44,859 nucleotides of DNA from Oscillospiraceae bacterium (GCA_017455685.1 JAFSZH010000005.1:1-44859); one strand, 5' to 3'; shown: positions 26,222 to 34,836, numbered from the stretch's first letter. Notes: a model not told the origin generated them from the sequence alone. A program made the numbers and translations.

Positions 26222-26536
26222 TTAAGCGTTGATGGTATTGATCGTCACCTTGGTGTAGGGCTGACGATGACCCTGGGTACGCCGGTAATTCTTCTTGGGC
26301 TTCATCTTGTAGACGCGGATCTTCTTGCCCTTGCCGGTCTTGACGACGGTAGCGCTGACGCTGGCGCCTTCCACAGTGGGAGCGCCGAACTTGCACTCGC
26401 CCTCGTCGACCACGGCCAGAACCTTGTCAAAGGTGACAGCCTCTCCGTCAGCAGCGGTGAGCTTCTCGACGAAGATGACGTCGCCCTCGGCGACCCGGTA
26501 CTGCTTTCCGCCGGTCTCGATAACAGCGTGCTTCAT
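26222..26536 (-). CDS. rplU: 50S ribosomal protein L21
   Basis: A 104-residue L21 starting at ATG 26536 ([19 protein letters not shown]); an in-frame upstream extension of 18 codons is not part of the family. The 23S rRNA-binding basic segment [16 protein letters not shown] lies near the C-terminus. First gene of the rplU-rpmA(-obg) cluster with a strong promoter at 26619-26647. The roughly 75-base leader holds a GAGC-UUCG-GCUC hairpin, which could serve in autoregulation, but a known L21 leader could not be confirmed by eye. Confidence 0.97.
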   Translation of the reverse strand: MKHAVIETGGKQYRVAEGDVIFVEKLTAADGEAVTFDKVLAVVDEGECKFGAPTVEGASVSATVVKTGKGKKIRVYKMKPKKNYRRTQGHRQPYTKVTINTINA

Positions 26537-26618
26537 ATTGTATCCTGCCTTTCTTGCAGACTCGCTCTCCCGGGCGGAGCCGAAGCTCACTTTATGGCCC
26601 TTTCAATGCGGCCTTGAT

Positions 26619-26647
26619 ACTATATCATGGGGAACAGGGCTTGTCAA
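26619..26647 (-). promoter_or_regulatory. Strong promoter of rplU-rpmA
   Basis: On the minus strand TTGACA (26647-26642), 17 bp spacer, TATAGT (26624-26619) preceded by TGA (extended -10). Confidence 0.85.
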
Positions 26648-26685
26648 CATGAAAATACAGGTTTTTTTCTTGATTTCGACGGGGG

Positions 26686-26720
26686 AAAAAGCAAGGCCGC
26701 CCTCGGCGGATGGCGGCCTT
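26686..26720 (-). terminator. Terminator after ackA
   Basis: Minus-strand stem AAGGCCGCC / GGCGGCCTT (26720-26693) with a 10-base loop, followed by GCTTTTTCC. Confidence 0.8.
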
Positions 26721-26737
26721 CCGGAGTCTGGATTTCC

Positions 26738-27928
26738 TTACTTCGTGACCAGCGCCAGGGTGTCCCGGGCGATCATCAGCTCTTCGTTGGTGGGGATGAC
26801 GAACACGCGCACCTTGCTGTCGGGGGTGGAGATCTCCACTTCCTTGCCGCGGGAGTTGTTCTTCTCCGGATCCAGCGTCACGCCCAGGAAGCCCAGGTAG
26901 GCGCAGATCCTGGCCCGGGTGTCGATGCCGTTCTCGCCTACGCCGGCGGTGAAGGTGATCATGTCCACGCCGTTCATGGCGGCAGCGTAAGCGCCCACGT
27001 ACTTGGCGGTCTCATAGCAGAACTTTTCCAGGGCCAGCTGTGCGTGCTTGTTGCCCTCGGCGGCGGCGGATTCCAGATCGCGGAAGTCGGAGCTGACGCC
27101 GGAGACGCCCAGCACGCCGGACTTCTTGTTGAGGATGTTCAGCATCTGGTCCACGCTGTAGTTGTATTTGTTCATCAGGAACTGCAGAATGGCGGCGTCC
27201 ACGTCGCCGGAGCGGGTGCCCATGGGCAGACCGGCCAGCGGGGTCAGGCCCATGGAGGTGTCCACGCACTTGCCGTCGATGCTGGCGGACACGGAGGAGC
27301 CGTTGCCCAGATGGCAGTTGATGACCTTGGTGTTGGGCTTGCCGCTGATCTCGCAGGCGCGGGCGGAAACGAACCGGTGGCTGGTGCCGTGGAAGCCGTA
27401 GCGCCGGATGGAGTCTTTCTCATAGAACTCGTAGGGGATGGCGTACATATAGGCCTTGGGCTCCATGGACATACCGAAGGAGGTGTCGAACACGGCTACC
27501 TGGGGAGTGCCGGGCATGACCGCCTGGCAGGCCTTGATGCCCATCAGGTTGGCGGGATTGTGCAGCGGCCCCAGGGGGAAGCACCTTCTGATGGCCTCCT
27601 CGCACTTCTCGTCTACCAGACAGGACTCGGTAAACTCACTGCCGCCGTGCAGGACGCGATGGCCCACGGCGCCGATCTCGCTCATGGAGTCCACAACGCC
27701 GTATTCCTTGCTGGTCAGCTTTTCCAGCACGGCCTCGATGGCTTCCTTGTGGGTGGGGAACGGAACGTCGGCCTCGTAGGTGGGCTTGCCGTTCTGGGGC
27801 TTGTGGGTCAGGCGACCATCGATGCCGATGCGCTCGCACAGGCCCTTCGCCAGGAGGGATTCGTTCTCCATGTCGATGAGCTGGTATTTCAGGGAGGAGC
27901 TGCCTGCGTTGATAACAAGAATTTTCAT
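26738..27928 (-). CDS. ackA: Acetate kinase
   Basis: A 396-residue ASKHA kinase converting acetyl phosphate and ADP to acetate and ATP. Start ATG 27928 (MKILVINAGSSSLKYQL), after a GGAAAGGAAGC ribosome binding site; longer in-frame starts lie in the promoter region. Family motifs are the N-terminal NAGSSSLK, HRVLHGG near 88-94, the FHGTSHRFVS stretch, NCHLGNGSSVSA, and TFTAGVGENG. With buk it gives this organism both acetate and butyrate substrate-level phosphorylation. No pta gene is adjacent. The neighbour across the divergent promoter region, tmcAL, uses acetate and ATP to modify tRNA. Confidence 0.96.
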   Translation of the reverse strand: MKILVINAGSSSLKYQLIDMENESLLAKGLCERIGIDGRLTHKPQNGKPTYEADVPFPTHKEAIEAVLEKLTSKEYGVVDSMSEIGAVGHRVLHGGSEFTESCLVDEKCEEAIRRCFPLGPLHNPANLMGIKACQAVMPGTPQVAVFDTSFGMSMEPKAYMYAIPYEFYEKDSIRRYGFHGTSHRFVSARACEISGKPNTKVINCHLGNGSSVSASIDGKCVDTSMGLTPLAGLPMGTRSGDVDAAILQFLMNKYNYSVDQMLNILNKKSGVLGVSGVSSDFRDLESAAAEGNKHAQLALEKFCYETAKYVGAYAAAMNGVDMITFTAGVGENGIDTRARICAYLGFLGVTLDPEKNNSRGKEVEISTPDSKVRVFVIPTNEELMIARDTLALVTK

Positions 27929-27947
27929 GTTCTGCTTCCTTTCCGTA

Positions 27948-27976
27948 TTGTAAAACTTTCTCATTCGGGGTAAAAT
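27948..27976 (+). promoter_or_regulatory. Promoter for tmcAL
   Basis: TTGTAA (27948-27953), 17 bp spacer, TAAAAT (27971-27976). It faces the ackA promoter, and both transcripts would cross the same roughly 16 bases. Confidence 0.55.
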
Positions 27977-27992
27977 TTTATCCAACTTCAAT

Positions 27993-28021
27993 ATTTTACC
28001 GTGGATCGGCGAAAAACGCAA
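27993..28021 (-). promoter_or_regulatory. Promoter for ackA
   Basis: On the minus strand TTGCGT (28021-28016), 17 bp spacer, TAAAAT (27998-27993). The two facing -10 boxes form an inverted repeat GGTAAAAT...ATTTTACC (27969-28000). Confidence 0.55.
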
Positions 28022-28052
28022 CCATTATTTCCGGGAAAGTGAGGTGTTCGGC

Positions 28053-29255
28053 GTGAATGCGGTGGGGATCATTGCGGAATACAATCCGTTTCATACGGGA
28101 CACCTGGCCCAGCTCCGGCGCATCCGGGAGAGTTTTCCCGACGCGCCCGTGGTGGTCGCCCTCTCCGGGGACTTCGTCCAGCGGGGGGAGGCGGCGACGT
28201 TTTCCAAATTCGCCCGGGCGGAGGCGGCGGTGCGCTGCGGCGCCTCGCTGGTGCTGGAGCTGCCGCTGCCCTGGTGCCTCTCGTCCGCCGAGGGCTTTGC
28301 CCGGGGCGGCGTGGGGCTGCTGCGGGCCGCCGGCGTGGTGGATTGCCTGTCCTTCGGCAGCGAGAGCGGGGACGGGGAACGCCTGGCCGCCTGCGCCGCG
28401 GCGCTGGAAACGGAGGCTTTTAAGGCGGCGCTCCACCGGGCGCTGGAACAGGGAAGACCCTTTGCCGCCGCCCGGGAGAGCGCGGTGCACGCCGCGGCGG
28501 GAAACGATCTGGCCTCGGTGCTGAAAACGCCCAACGACCTGCTGGCCGTGGAATATATCCGCGCCGCGAAACGTCTGGACTATTCGCCGACCCTCTTTCC
28601 CGTCAGGCGGGAGGGCTCTGCCCACGGCGGCCCCGGCAGCGCCGGAGAGCTGCGGGAGCGGATGCGCGCCGGGGAGGACTGGCTCTCCGAGCTGCCCGAA
28701 GAAGCCGCGGCGGTGTTCCGCCGGGAGACGGCTGCGGGCCGGGGTCCGGTGCTGGGGGAGGATCTGCGCCTGCCCCTGCTGTCCCGGCTCCGGGAAAGGA
28801 CCCTCGAAGACCTGGCCGCCCTGCCCGACGCCTCGGAGGGGCTGGAAAACCGGCTGTACCGGGCCATCCAGTCCGCCGTATCCCCGGAGGAGGCTGCCGC
28901 GGCGGCCAAATCCCGGCGCTACGCTCTGTCCCGGCTCCGCCGGATGGTGACGTGCGCCGCCCTGGGCGTCACGGCGGACATGGCGGAGGGAACGCCGCCC
29001 TTCCTGCGTCCTCTGGCCATGGATCAGGCCGGGGCGGCGCTGCTGCGGAAGATGAAGAAAACCGCTTCCGTCCCGATCATCACCAAGCCGGCTTCCGCCA
29101 GACGCGCCGGAGAGCGGATTGAAAAGACGTTCGATCTGGGCAGCATGGCCCACGATCTCTACGTGCTGGGCTATGCCGACCGGACGGGCCAGACGGCCGG
29201 GGAGGACTACCGGACCTCGGCCTTCGTGGCTGGAAAGGAAGAGAACGATGGATGA
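28053..29255 (+). CDS. tmcAL: tRNA(Met) cytidine acetate ligase TmcAL
   Basis: A 400-residue protein of the YlbM/TmcAL family, which in B. subtilis activates acetate with ATP and forms N4-acetylcytidine at position 34 of elongator tRNA(Met). The start is the GTG at 28053, preceded by GAGGTG; it yields MNAVGIIAEYNPFHTGH, matching the family N-terminus, with the HxGH nucleotidyltransferase motif at H14-H17. The SGDFVQRGEAA motif (about residues 39-49) and LVLELPLPW are also typical. A C-terminal helical RNA-binding half follows. It is divergent from ackA and overlaps the next gene by 8 bases. Confidence 0.9.
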   Translation: MNAVGIIAEYNPFHTGHLAQLRRIRESFPDAPVVVALSGDFVQRGEAATFSKFARAEAAVRCGASLVLELPLPWCLSSAEGFARGGVGLLRAAGVVDCLSFGSESGDGERLAACAAALETEAFKAALHRALEQGRPFAAARESAVHAAAGNDLASVLKTPNDLLAVEYIRAAKRLDYSPTLFPVRREGSAHGGPGSAGELRERMRAGEDWLSELPEEAAAVFRRETAAGRGPVLGEDLRLPLLSRLRERTLEDLAALPDASEGLENRLYRAIQSAVSPEEAAAAAKSRRYALSRLRRMVTCAALGVTADMAEGTPPFLRPLAMDQAGAALLRKMKKTASVPIITKPASARRAGERIEKTFDLGSMAHDLYVLGYADRTGQTAGEDYRTSAFVAGKEENDG

Positions 29256-30453
29256 GATAAGACCCTTTGCGGCAAGGCCTGCGGATATTCTGCTGCCTCG
29301 GACGGGGGATATGACCGCGTGGAGCGTGGTCGCCTGCGATCAGTTCACCTCCCAGCCGGAATACTGGCGTCGAGCGGAGGAGCGGATCGGGGACGCACCC
29401 TCCGCACTGCGGATGATCCTGCCGGAGGCCTGGCTGGGCACGGAGAAGGCCGGGGACGCGGAGGACAGGATCGCCGCCGCCATGGAGGAATACCTCGATC
29501 GGGACCTGTTCGCCGAAGTAAAGGACAGCTTTATCTACGTGGAACGGACCCAGCCGGACGGAAGGGTCCGCCGGGGGCTGATGGCGGCGCTGGATCTGGA
29601 GCAGTATGATTTCGCGCCTGGCGCCCGCACCCCCGTCCGGGCCACCGAGGGGACCGTAGAGGAGCGGCTGCCGCCCCGGGTACGCATCCGCGCCCGGGCC
29701 GCGCTGGAGCTGCCCCACGCGATGGTGCTGATGGACGACAGGGACGAGCGGGTACTCTGCCCGCTGGAAGCGGCCAAACACCGGATGAAAAAGCTCTACG
29801 ATTTCGAGCTCATGTTGGGCGGCGGCCGCATCGCGGGCTGGCGGGTGTCCGGTCCGCTGGCGGAGACCGTGCAGCAGGCGCTCTGTTCCCTGGGAGACGC
29901 CGCCCTCCAGCGGGAGAAATACGGCGAGGCGGCGGAAAACGGTCCGCTGGTCTTCGCCGTGGGGGACGGAAACCATTCCCTGGCCGCGGCGAAGCGCTGG
30001 TGGGACGAATTAAAGGAGACGCTTTCCGACGCGGAGCGCCGGACCCATCCCGCCCGATACGCCCTGGCGGAGCTGGTGAACATCCACGACCCCGCGCTGG
30101 ACTTCGAGCCCATCCACCGGGTGCTTTTCGATACGGACGGGAACGTGTCGCTACCGGATGACCCGGCCTGGTCGGACCCGAAGCGGACCATCGGGGAGCG
30201 GGTGAGCGCGGCGGATGCCTTCTGCCGGGAGGCGATCGCCGCCCACGGCGGTCGGGTGGACTACGTCCACGGGGACGCCGCGGCCCGGGAGCTGGGCAGC
30301 ACGCCAGGCTGCGCGGCGGTGCTGCTGCCGCCGGTGCGGAAGGACGGACTGTTCCTTTCCGTGCTGAAAAACGGCGCCCTGCCACGGAAGAGCTTTTCCA
30401 TGGGGCATGCGGAGGATAAGCGGTATTATCTGGAATGCCGCAGGATCAGATAA
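29248..30453 (+). CDS. DUF1015 family protein
   Basis: A 401-residue protein starting at ATG 29248 inside the end of tmcAL. It matches the DUF1015 family throughout: IRPFAARPADILLP at the start, VVACDQFTSQPEYW, the GDGNHSLAAAK motif near the middle, and ALAELVNIHDPALDFEPIHRVL. The family is widespread in anaerobes and often annotated as a putative HTH or SpoOJ-like protein without evidence; its biochemical role is unknown. The GDGNH motif suggests an enzyme active site. Coupling to tmcAL by overlap suggests co-expression and not necessarily shared function. Confidence 0.8.
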   Translation: MDEIRPFAARPADILLPRTGDMTAWSVVACDQFTSQPEYWRRAEERIGDAPSALRMILPEAWLGTEKAGDAEDRIAAAMEEYLDRDLFAEVKDSFIYVERTQPDGRVRRGLMAALDLEQYDFAPGARTPVRATEGTVEERLPPRVRIRARAALELPHAMVLMDDRDERVLCPLEAAKHRMKKLYDFELMLGGGRIAGWRVSGPLAETVQQALCSLGDAALQREKYGEAAENGPLVFAVGDGNHSLAAAKRWWDELKETLSDAERRTHPARYALAELVNIHDPALDFEPIHRVLFDTDGNVSLPDDPAWSDPKRTIGERVSAADAFCREAIAAHGGRVDYVHGDAAARELGSTPGCAAVLLPPVRKDGLFLSVLKNGALPRKSFSMGHAEDKRYYLECRRIR

Positions 30454-30462
30454 ACGAGACGG

Positions 30463-30501
30463 AAAAAGACAGGCCCCGCGCCGCGCGGGGCCTGTCTTTT
30501 T
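30463..30501. terminator. Bidirectional terminator between DUF1015 gene and histidine kinase
   Basis: An 18-bp perfect stem AAAAAGACAGGCCCCGCG (30463-30480), loop CCG, complement at 30484-30501. It has A/T ends on both sides, serving both converging genes. Confidence 0.93.
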
Positions 30502-30509
30502 CTGCCCTG

Positions 30510-31718
30510 TCAATTGTGGGTCTCCCGGGGGAGCTGCACGAAAAAGGTGTTTTTCCCCTCGCCGCCCTCGCACCAGATCTTTCCGCCGTGCTCCTGCACG
30601 ATGTTATCTGCGATGGCGAGGCCCAGCCCATAGCTGTGATCCATGGAGCGGACCTTGTCGGCCCGGTAAAACCGCTTGAAAACGTCCTTCGCCTCCCGGG
30701 GGGAGAGGGGCTCGCCCGGGGTGCACACCGACAGCAGACAGTGGCTGTGGCCCTGCTTTTCCAGCTTGCAGATCACCGTGCCGGGAGCGGAATACTTCTG
30801 GGCGTTGTCCAGCAGGATCTCCATCACCTGCCGAAGGTGCTTTTCACTGCCCCGGACCCGGATGCCTGGTTCCACGCCGGTCTCCAGCGCCAGACCCTTT
30901 TCATAGAACACCGGCTCAAAGGGCAGCAGGGCCTTCTCCGCCAGATCGCTGAGGTCTATTTCTTCAAAGCTGGTGCGCACTGCGCCGTTATCCACCCGGG
31001 CCAGCTCCAGCAGACTTTCCACCAGACCCCGCATCTGTCGGGCCATGGTGAGGATATTGTCGGCAAGGGATCGCTTCTCCGTCTCCGGGTAATCCCCATC
31101 CTGCAGCAGCTCCGCGTTGGTGAGGATCACGGTCAGCGGCGTTTTCAGCTCGTGGGAAGCGTCGGAGACGAACTGCTTCTGCTGGGCCCAGGCCTTTTCC
31201 ACAGGCCGCACCGCCCAGCGGGCCAGCAGCAGACTGAGGACAAAGAACACCGCCAGACTGCCCGAGCCGATAAGCAGACACAGCTTCCACAAGCTCCGCA
31301 TGGTGGCGGTCTCGCTGGACACGTCCGCGAAGATGACGGTCTCGCCGCCGGGCTCCCGAACCTTGTAAAACCGGAGGTTATACGCAGGGATCTGCCCGGC
31401 GGTGTCCCGGCTGTCGATGGCCTCCTCCACCAGCGAGGTCAGCAGCTCGGTGTCGGTAAGGTCGTAAAAGCTGTTGCCGGAGACCCGCATGGTCCCGAAG
31501 GCGGACACGTGCACCGTGAAATAGGGCAGGCGGGAGGAAGACGCCCCGGGCCAGTTCAGCTGCCGGGGATCGGTGGCCACCGACTGCATCATGGAGATGC
31601 TTTCCTGGGCCAGGCTTTGCCGGGTGAAATGCAGCACCAGAGCGAAGATCACACTGAGCATCGCCAGCACGATGGCCATGACGATGCAAACGAACCTTAC
31701 GCGCAGCTTTTTCAGCAT
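30510..31718 (-). CDS. Sensor histidine kinase
   Basis: A 402-residue class I histidine kinase. A first membrane helix lies at about 8-30, an extracellular sensor of roughly 110 residues follows, and a second helix at about 145-166. The HisKA box is SDASHELKTPLTVI with phospho-acceptor H189. The ATPase domain has N-box EILLDNAQKYS, and a GLGLAIADNIVQEHGG G2 box. The ATG overlaps the end of the response regulator gene by 7 bases, so they form one operon. The sensor domain has no recognisable ligand motif. Together with its OmpR-type partner it resembles envelope-stress or antimicrobial-peptide sensors of Clostridia, but the signal cannot be told. Confidence 0.92.
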   Translation of the reverse strand: MLKKLRVRFVCIVMAIVLAMLSVIFALVLHFTRQSLAQESISMMQSVATDPRQLNWPGASSSRLPYFTVHVSAFGTMRVSGNSFYDLTDTELLTSLVEEAIDSRDTAGQIPAYNLRFYKVREPGGETVIFADVSSETATMRSLWKLCLLIGSGSLAVFFVLSLLLARWAVRPVEKAWAQQKQFVSDASHELKTPLTVILTNAELLQDGDYPETEKRSLADNILTMARQMRGLVESLLELARVDNGAVRTSFEEIDLSDLAEKALLPFEPVFYEKGLALETGVEPGIRVRGSEKHLRQVMEILLDNAQKYSAPGTVICKLEKQGHSHCLLSVCTPGEPLSPREAKDVFKRFYRADKVRSMDHSYGLGLAIADNIVQEHGGKIWCEGGEGKNTFFVQLPRETHN

Positions 31719-32389
31719 GGATCATCCACCTCCAGATGATAACCCAGACGGCGCACCGCCTCGATTTTTACGTTGGAGCCGATGCTCTGGAGCTTTTTCC
31801 GCAGGAAGCCCACGTAGACCTCCACGTGGTTTTCCACCGCGTTGGATTCCAGCCCCCACACCCGGGAGAGGATCACTTCTTTGGACAGGTTCCGGTCCCG
31901 GGACTGGAGCAGAAAGCGCATCACGTCGAATTCCCGGGCCGAGAGGCGCACCTTGTTCTCCCCGCACACCAGCATGCCGGAGGAGAGGTCCAGCGACGTG
32001 TTGCCGTAGGTAAGCTCGTCCACCTGCCCGCCCTGTCGGCGGAGCAGGGCGTTGATGCAGGCCATCAGCTCCCGGGAATCGAAGGGCTTGGTGAGGTAGT
32101 AATCAGCCCCGGCGTTGAGCCCCTCCACCCGGTCCTCCAGACCGGAGCGGGCGGTCAGCATCAGAATGGGGGTGCCGCAGCGTTTGGCGCGCACCTCTCT
32201 GGCCACCTGATAGCCGTCCATTTTGGGCATCATCACGTCCAGGATCAGCAGATCGTAGATCCCCAGCTCGGCGTATTCCTCGCCGGTCTCCCCGTCATAG
32301 GCCACTTCCACCTCAAAGCCCTTGGCCTGCAGCATGGTGCGCAGGGAGTCGGCCAGCAGTTTTTCATCCTCCACGATCAATATCTTCAA
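31712..32389 (-). CDS. OmpR-family response regulator
   Basis: A 225-residue regulator with a TTG start at 32389 (MKILIVEDEKLLADSL) after AAGGGATGA. The receiver domain has acidic pocket E7-D8, phosphorylation site D51 in LLILDVMMPKMDGY, the switch Thr in MLTARS and K in TKPF. The C-terminal winged helix (about 125-222) has the recognition pattern NAVENHVEVYVGFLRKKL. It is cotranscribed with the histidine kinase. A pair of direct repeats upstream of its promoter (32433-32452) suggests that it activates its own operon. Confidence 0.94.
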   Translation of the reverse strand: MKILIVEDEKLLADSLRTMLQAKGFEVEVAYDGETGEEYAELGIYDLLILDVMMPKMDGYQVAREVRAKRCGTPILMLTARSGLEDRVEGLNAGADYYLTKPFDSRELMACINALLRRQGGQVDELTYGNTSLDLSSGMLVCGENKVRLSAREFDVMRFLLQSRDRNLSKEVILSRVWGLESNAVENHVEVYVGFLRKKLQSIGSNVKIEAVRRLGYHLEVDDPC

Positions 32390-32416
32390 TGCGGATCATC
32401 CCTTTCTCTTGTCGCT

Positions 32417-32452
32417 ATCATACTACAATCCCAAACTGAAATAAAACTGAAA
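32417..32452 (-). promoter_or_regulatory. Promoter and probable regulator-binding direct repeats of the two-component operon
   Basis: AAACTGAAA occurs at 32433-32441 and again at 32444-32452 (plus strand), 11 bp apart, one helical turn, as for OmpR/PhoB-type dimers. On the minus strand a TATGAT -10 lies at 32422-32417 without a good -35; the repeats take that place. Confidence 0.5.
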
Positions 32453-32484
32453 AACATCTTTTTCTTTTTCTTTTTTCCTCGGTA

Positions 32485-32493
32485 TGCTATACT
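32485..32493 (+). promoter_or_regulatory. Extended -10 promoter for aldose 1-epimerase gene
   Basis: TGC-TATACT (32485-32493), extended -10 with only a T-rich -35 region. The ATG at 32527 follows GGGAGATGAG. Confidence 0.5.
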
Positions 32494-32526
32494 GACAGCA
32501 ACGAACAATTCGGGAGATGAGCTTTC

Positions 32527-33537
32527 ATGAGCATCACATCCGCGCCTTTCGGGCCCAACGGAACGGCCTGTACCATCCGCAATCGCGCCGGGACGGAGCT
32601 GACCGTCACCGACCGGGGCGCCGCCGCGGTCTCGCTGGTCTACCGGGGGACGGACGTGCTGCTGGGCTGGGGCGACCCGGCGGGGTATGAGAAAAACCCC
32701 CCGGATTTCGGCGCCGTGGTGGGCCGCTGCGCCAACCGGATCGCCGGGGCGGCCTTTTCCCTGGGCGGGAGGCAGTACCGGCTGGACGCCAACGACGGGG
32801 CGAACACCCTCCATGGCGGCCCGGACGGCTATCATACCCGCCGCTGGCAGACGGCGGAGGCTGTGGAGGACAGCGTTACGTTCTATTTGGACAGCCCCGA
32901 CGGCGATCAGGGGTTTCCCGGGCGCCTGAGCGCCTACGTGACCTATTATCTGGGTGAGGACGATACGGTCCGCATCCTGCTCCACGGGGAGACGGACGCG
33001 GACACGGTGGTCAATCTGACCAATCACGCCTATTTCAATCTGAACGGGCAGGGGAGCGGCACGATCCTGGATCACGTACTGGAGCTCTGTTCCGACGCCT
33101 TTACCCCCTCGGGCCCGGGGCTGATCCCCACCGGGGAGATCCGCCCGGTAGAGGGGACCCCCTTTGATTTCCGCACCGCCCATGCCGTCGGGCGGGATAT
33201 CGGCGAGGACGCCGAGCAGCTTCACCTGGCCGGGGGATACGACCACAATTTCGTCCTCCGGGGGGAGGGACTGCGCACCGCCGCCGTGCTCACCGGGGAC
33301 CGGAGCGGGATCACTTTGGAGGTCAGCACCGACTGCCCGGGTCTGCAGCTGTATACCGGGAACTTCCTCGGCGGTGAGGCGGGAAAGAACGGCGCAGTCT
33401 ACGGCCCGCGGGAGGGCGTGTGCCTGGAGACCCAGCACTTCCCCAACGCGGTGAACACGCCTGGCTTCCCCTCGCCGGTGCTCGCCGCCGGGGAGAGCTT
33501 TTTCACCCTGACCGTCTGGCGGCTCTCCCGCACTTGA
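32527..33537 (+). CDS. galM: Aldose 1-epimerase (galactose mutarotase)
   Basis: A 336-residue GalM-family protein that interconverts alpha and beta anomers of aldoses such as galactose or glucose. Substrate and catalytic positions of the family are present: N70-R71 in CANRIAGA, H96 in NTLHGG, the catalytic acid H167 in NLTNHAYFNL, D239 in GYDHNF, and the catalytic base E301 in CLETQHFPN. Length is normal and no signal peptide is present, so it is cytoplasmic. No Leloir pathway gene is adjacent. The promoter of the next gene overlaps its stop codon. Confidence 0.92.
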   Translation: MSITSAPFGPNGTACTIRNRAGTELTVTDRGAAAVSLVYRGTDVLLGWGDPAGYEKNPPDFGAVVGRCANRIAGAAFSLGGRQYRLDANDGANTLHGGPDGYHTRRWQTAEAVEDSVTFYLDSPDGDQGFPGRLSAYVTYYLGEDDTVRILLHGETDADTVVNLTNHAYFNLNGQGSGTILDHVLELCSDAFTPSGPGLIPTGEIRPVEGTPFDFRTAHAVGRDIGEDAEQLHLAGGYDHNFVLRGEGLRTAAVLTGDRSGITLEVSTDCPGLQLYTGNFLGGEAGKNGAVYGPREGVCLETQHFPNAVNTPGFPSPVLAAGESFFTLTVWRLSRT

Positions 33538-33562
33538 CAGCAGGGGAAGAAGAGTATATTTT
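33534..33562 (+). promoter_or_regulatory. Promoter for the aminotransferase gene
   Basis: TTGACA (33534-33539, overlapping the galM stop), 17 bp spacer, TATTTT (33557-33562); TATATT two bases earlier is an alternative -10. Confidence 0.65.
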
Positions 33563-33602
33563 ATGGATTTAAGCAGATAAAAAACAAAGGGGTTTCAACG
33601 AT

Positions 33603-34829
33603 ATGGAAAAACGGTGTTTTGAACAGTCTTCCAAGCTGGATAACGTGTGCTACGATATCCGTGGTCCCGTGATGGACGAGGCCATGCGCATGGAGGCCCG
33701 GGGCGCCAAGATCATGAAGCTGAATATCGGCAACCCCGCGCCCTTCGGCTTTTCCGCGCCGGATGAGGTGATCCTGGACCTGATCTACAACCTGCGCCGC
33801 TGCGAGGGGTACTCGGATTCCCTGGGCCTGTTCTCCGCCCGGAAAGCCATCATGCAGTACTGCCAGCTCAAGGGCATCCCCAACGTGAGCATCAACGACA
33901 TCTTCACCGGCAACGGCGTCAGCGAGCTGATCACCATGACCATGCAGGGCCTGCTGAACGACGGCGACGAGATCCTGGTTCCCGCGCCGGACTACCCCCT
34001 GTGGACGGCTTCGGTGACGCTGGCCGGCGGCAAGGCGGTGCACTACCTGTGCGACGAGCAGTCCGACTGGTATCCGGACATCGACGATCTCCGCTCCAAG
34101 GTCACGCCCAGGACCAAAGGCATCGTAGTCATCAACCCCAACAACCCCACCGGGGCTCTTTACCCCCGGGAGATCCTGGAACAGATCGTTCAGGTAGCCC
34201 GTGAGAACGACCTGATCCTGTTTGCCGACGAGATCTATGACCGACTGGTGATGCAGGGTGAGCCGGAGCACATAGCGCTGGCTTCTCTGGCGCCCGATCT
34301 GCTGACGCTGTGCTTCAACGGCCTTTCCAAGTCCCATCGGGTGGCGGGCTTCCGCTGCGGCTGGGTCTGCCTGGCGGGCGACAAGTCCCGGGCCAAGGGC
34401 TATATCGAGGGACTGAACCTGCTGGCCAAGATGCGGCTGTGCTCCAACGTCCCGGCCCAGAGCATCATCCAGACCTCTCTGGGCGGCTATCAGTCGGTGG
34501 ACGAGTTCCTCTGCCCCGGCGGACGGATCTACGAGCAGCGGGAGATGATCTACAGTATCCTGACCTCCATCCCCGGCATCACGGTGAAAAAGCCCCAGGC
34601 GGCGTTTTACATCTTCCCCAAGGTGGACGTGAAGAAGTTCAACATCCACTCCGACGAGCAGATGGCCCTGGACCTGCTGAAGCAGGAGAAGATCCTGGTC
34701 ACCGCCGGCACCGGCTTCCACTGGGCCGAGCCGGACCACTTCCGCATCGTGTTCCTGCCGGATCTGGTGCAGCTGCAGGAGGCCGGAAAACGCATGCAGA
34801 GATTCTTCGGAAGCTACTATCAGAAATAA
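33603..34829 (+). CDS. AlaA-like PLP aminotransferase (glutamate-pyruvate type)
   Basis: A 408-residue fold-type I aminotransferase. PLP-site residues are N181 in NPNNPTG, D209 and Y212 in FADEIYDRL, and the Schiff-base lysine K243 in NGLSKSHRVAGFRCGW. R396-type substrate binding is suggested by HFRIVFLPD near the C-terminus. The N-terminal segment SSKLDNVCYDIRGPV and the long KRCFEQS lead match the AlaA/YfbQ group, which makes alanine from pyruvate and glutamate. An AAAGGGG ribosome binding site lies before the ATG. Valine-pyruvate or aspartate specificity cannot be excluded. Confidence 0.88.
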   Translation: MEKRCFEQSSKLDNVCYDIRGPVMDEAMRMEARGAKIMKLNIGNPAPFGFSAPDEVILDLIYNLRRCEGYSDSLGLFSARKAIMQYCQLKGIPNVSINDIFTGNGVSELITMTMQGLLNDGDEILVPAPDYPLWTASVTLAGGKAVHYLCDEQSDWYPDIDDLRSKVTPRTKGIVVINPNNPTGALYPREILEQIVQVARENDLILFADEIYDRLVMQGEPEHIALASLAPDLLTLCFNGLSKSHRVAGFRCGWVCLAGDKSRAKGYIEGLNLLAKMRLCSNVPAQSIIQTSLGGYQSVDEFLCPGGRIYEQREMIYSILTSIPGITVKKPQAAFYIFPKVDVKKFNIHSDEQMALDLLKQEKILVTAGTGFHWAEPDHFRIVFLPDLVQLQEAGKRMQRFFGSYYQK

Positions 34830-34836
34830 AACAAAG

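Noticed and set aside
26627..27973. 448-codon open frame opposite ackA
   Set aside because: Gly/His/Val-rich shadow of ackA codons, covering its terminator and promoter.
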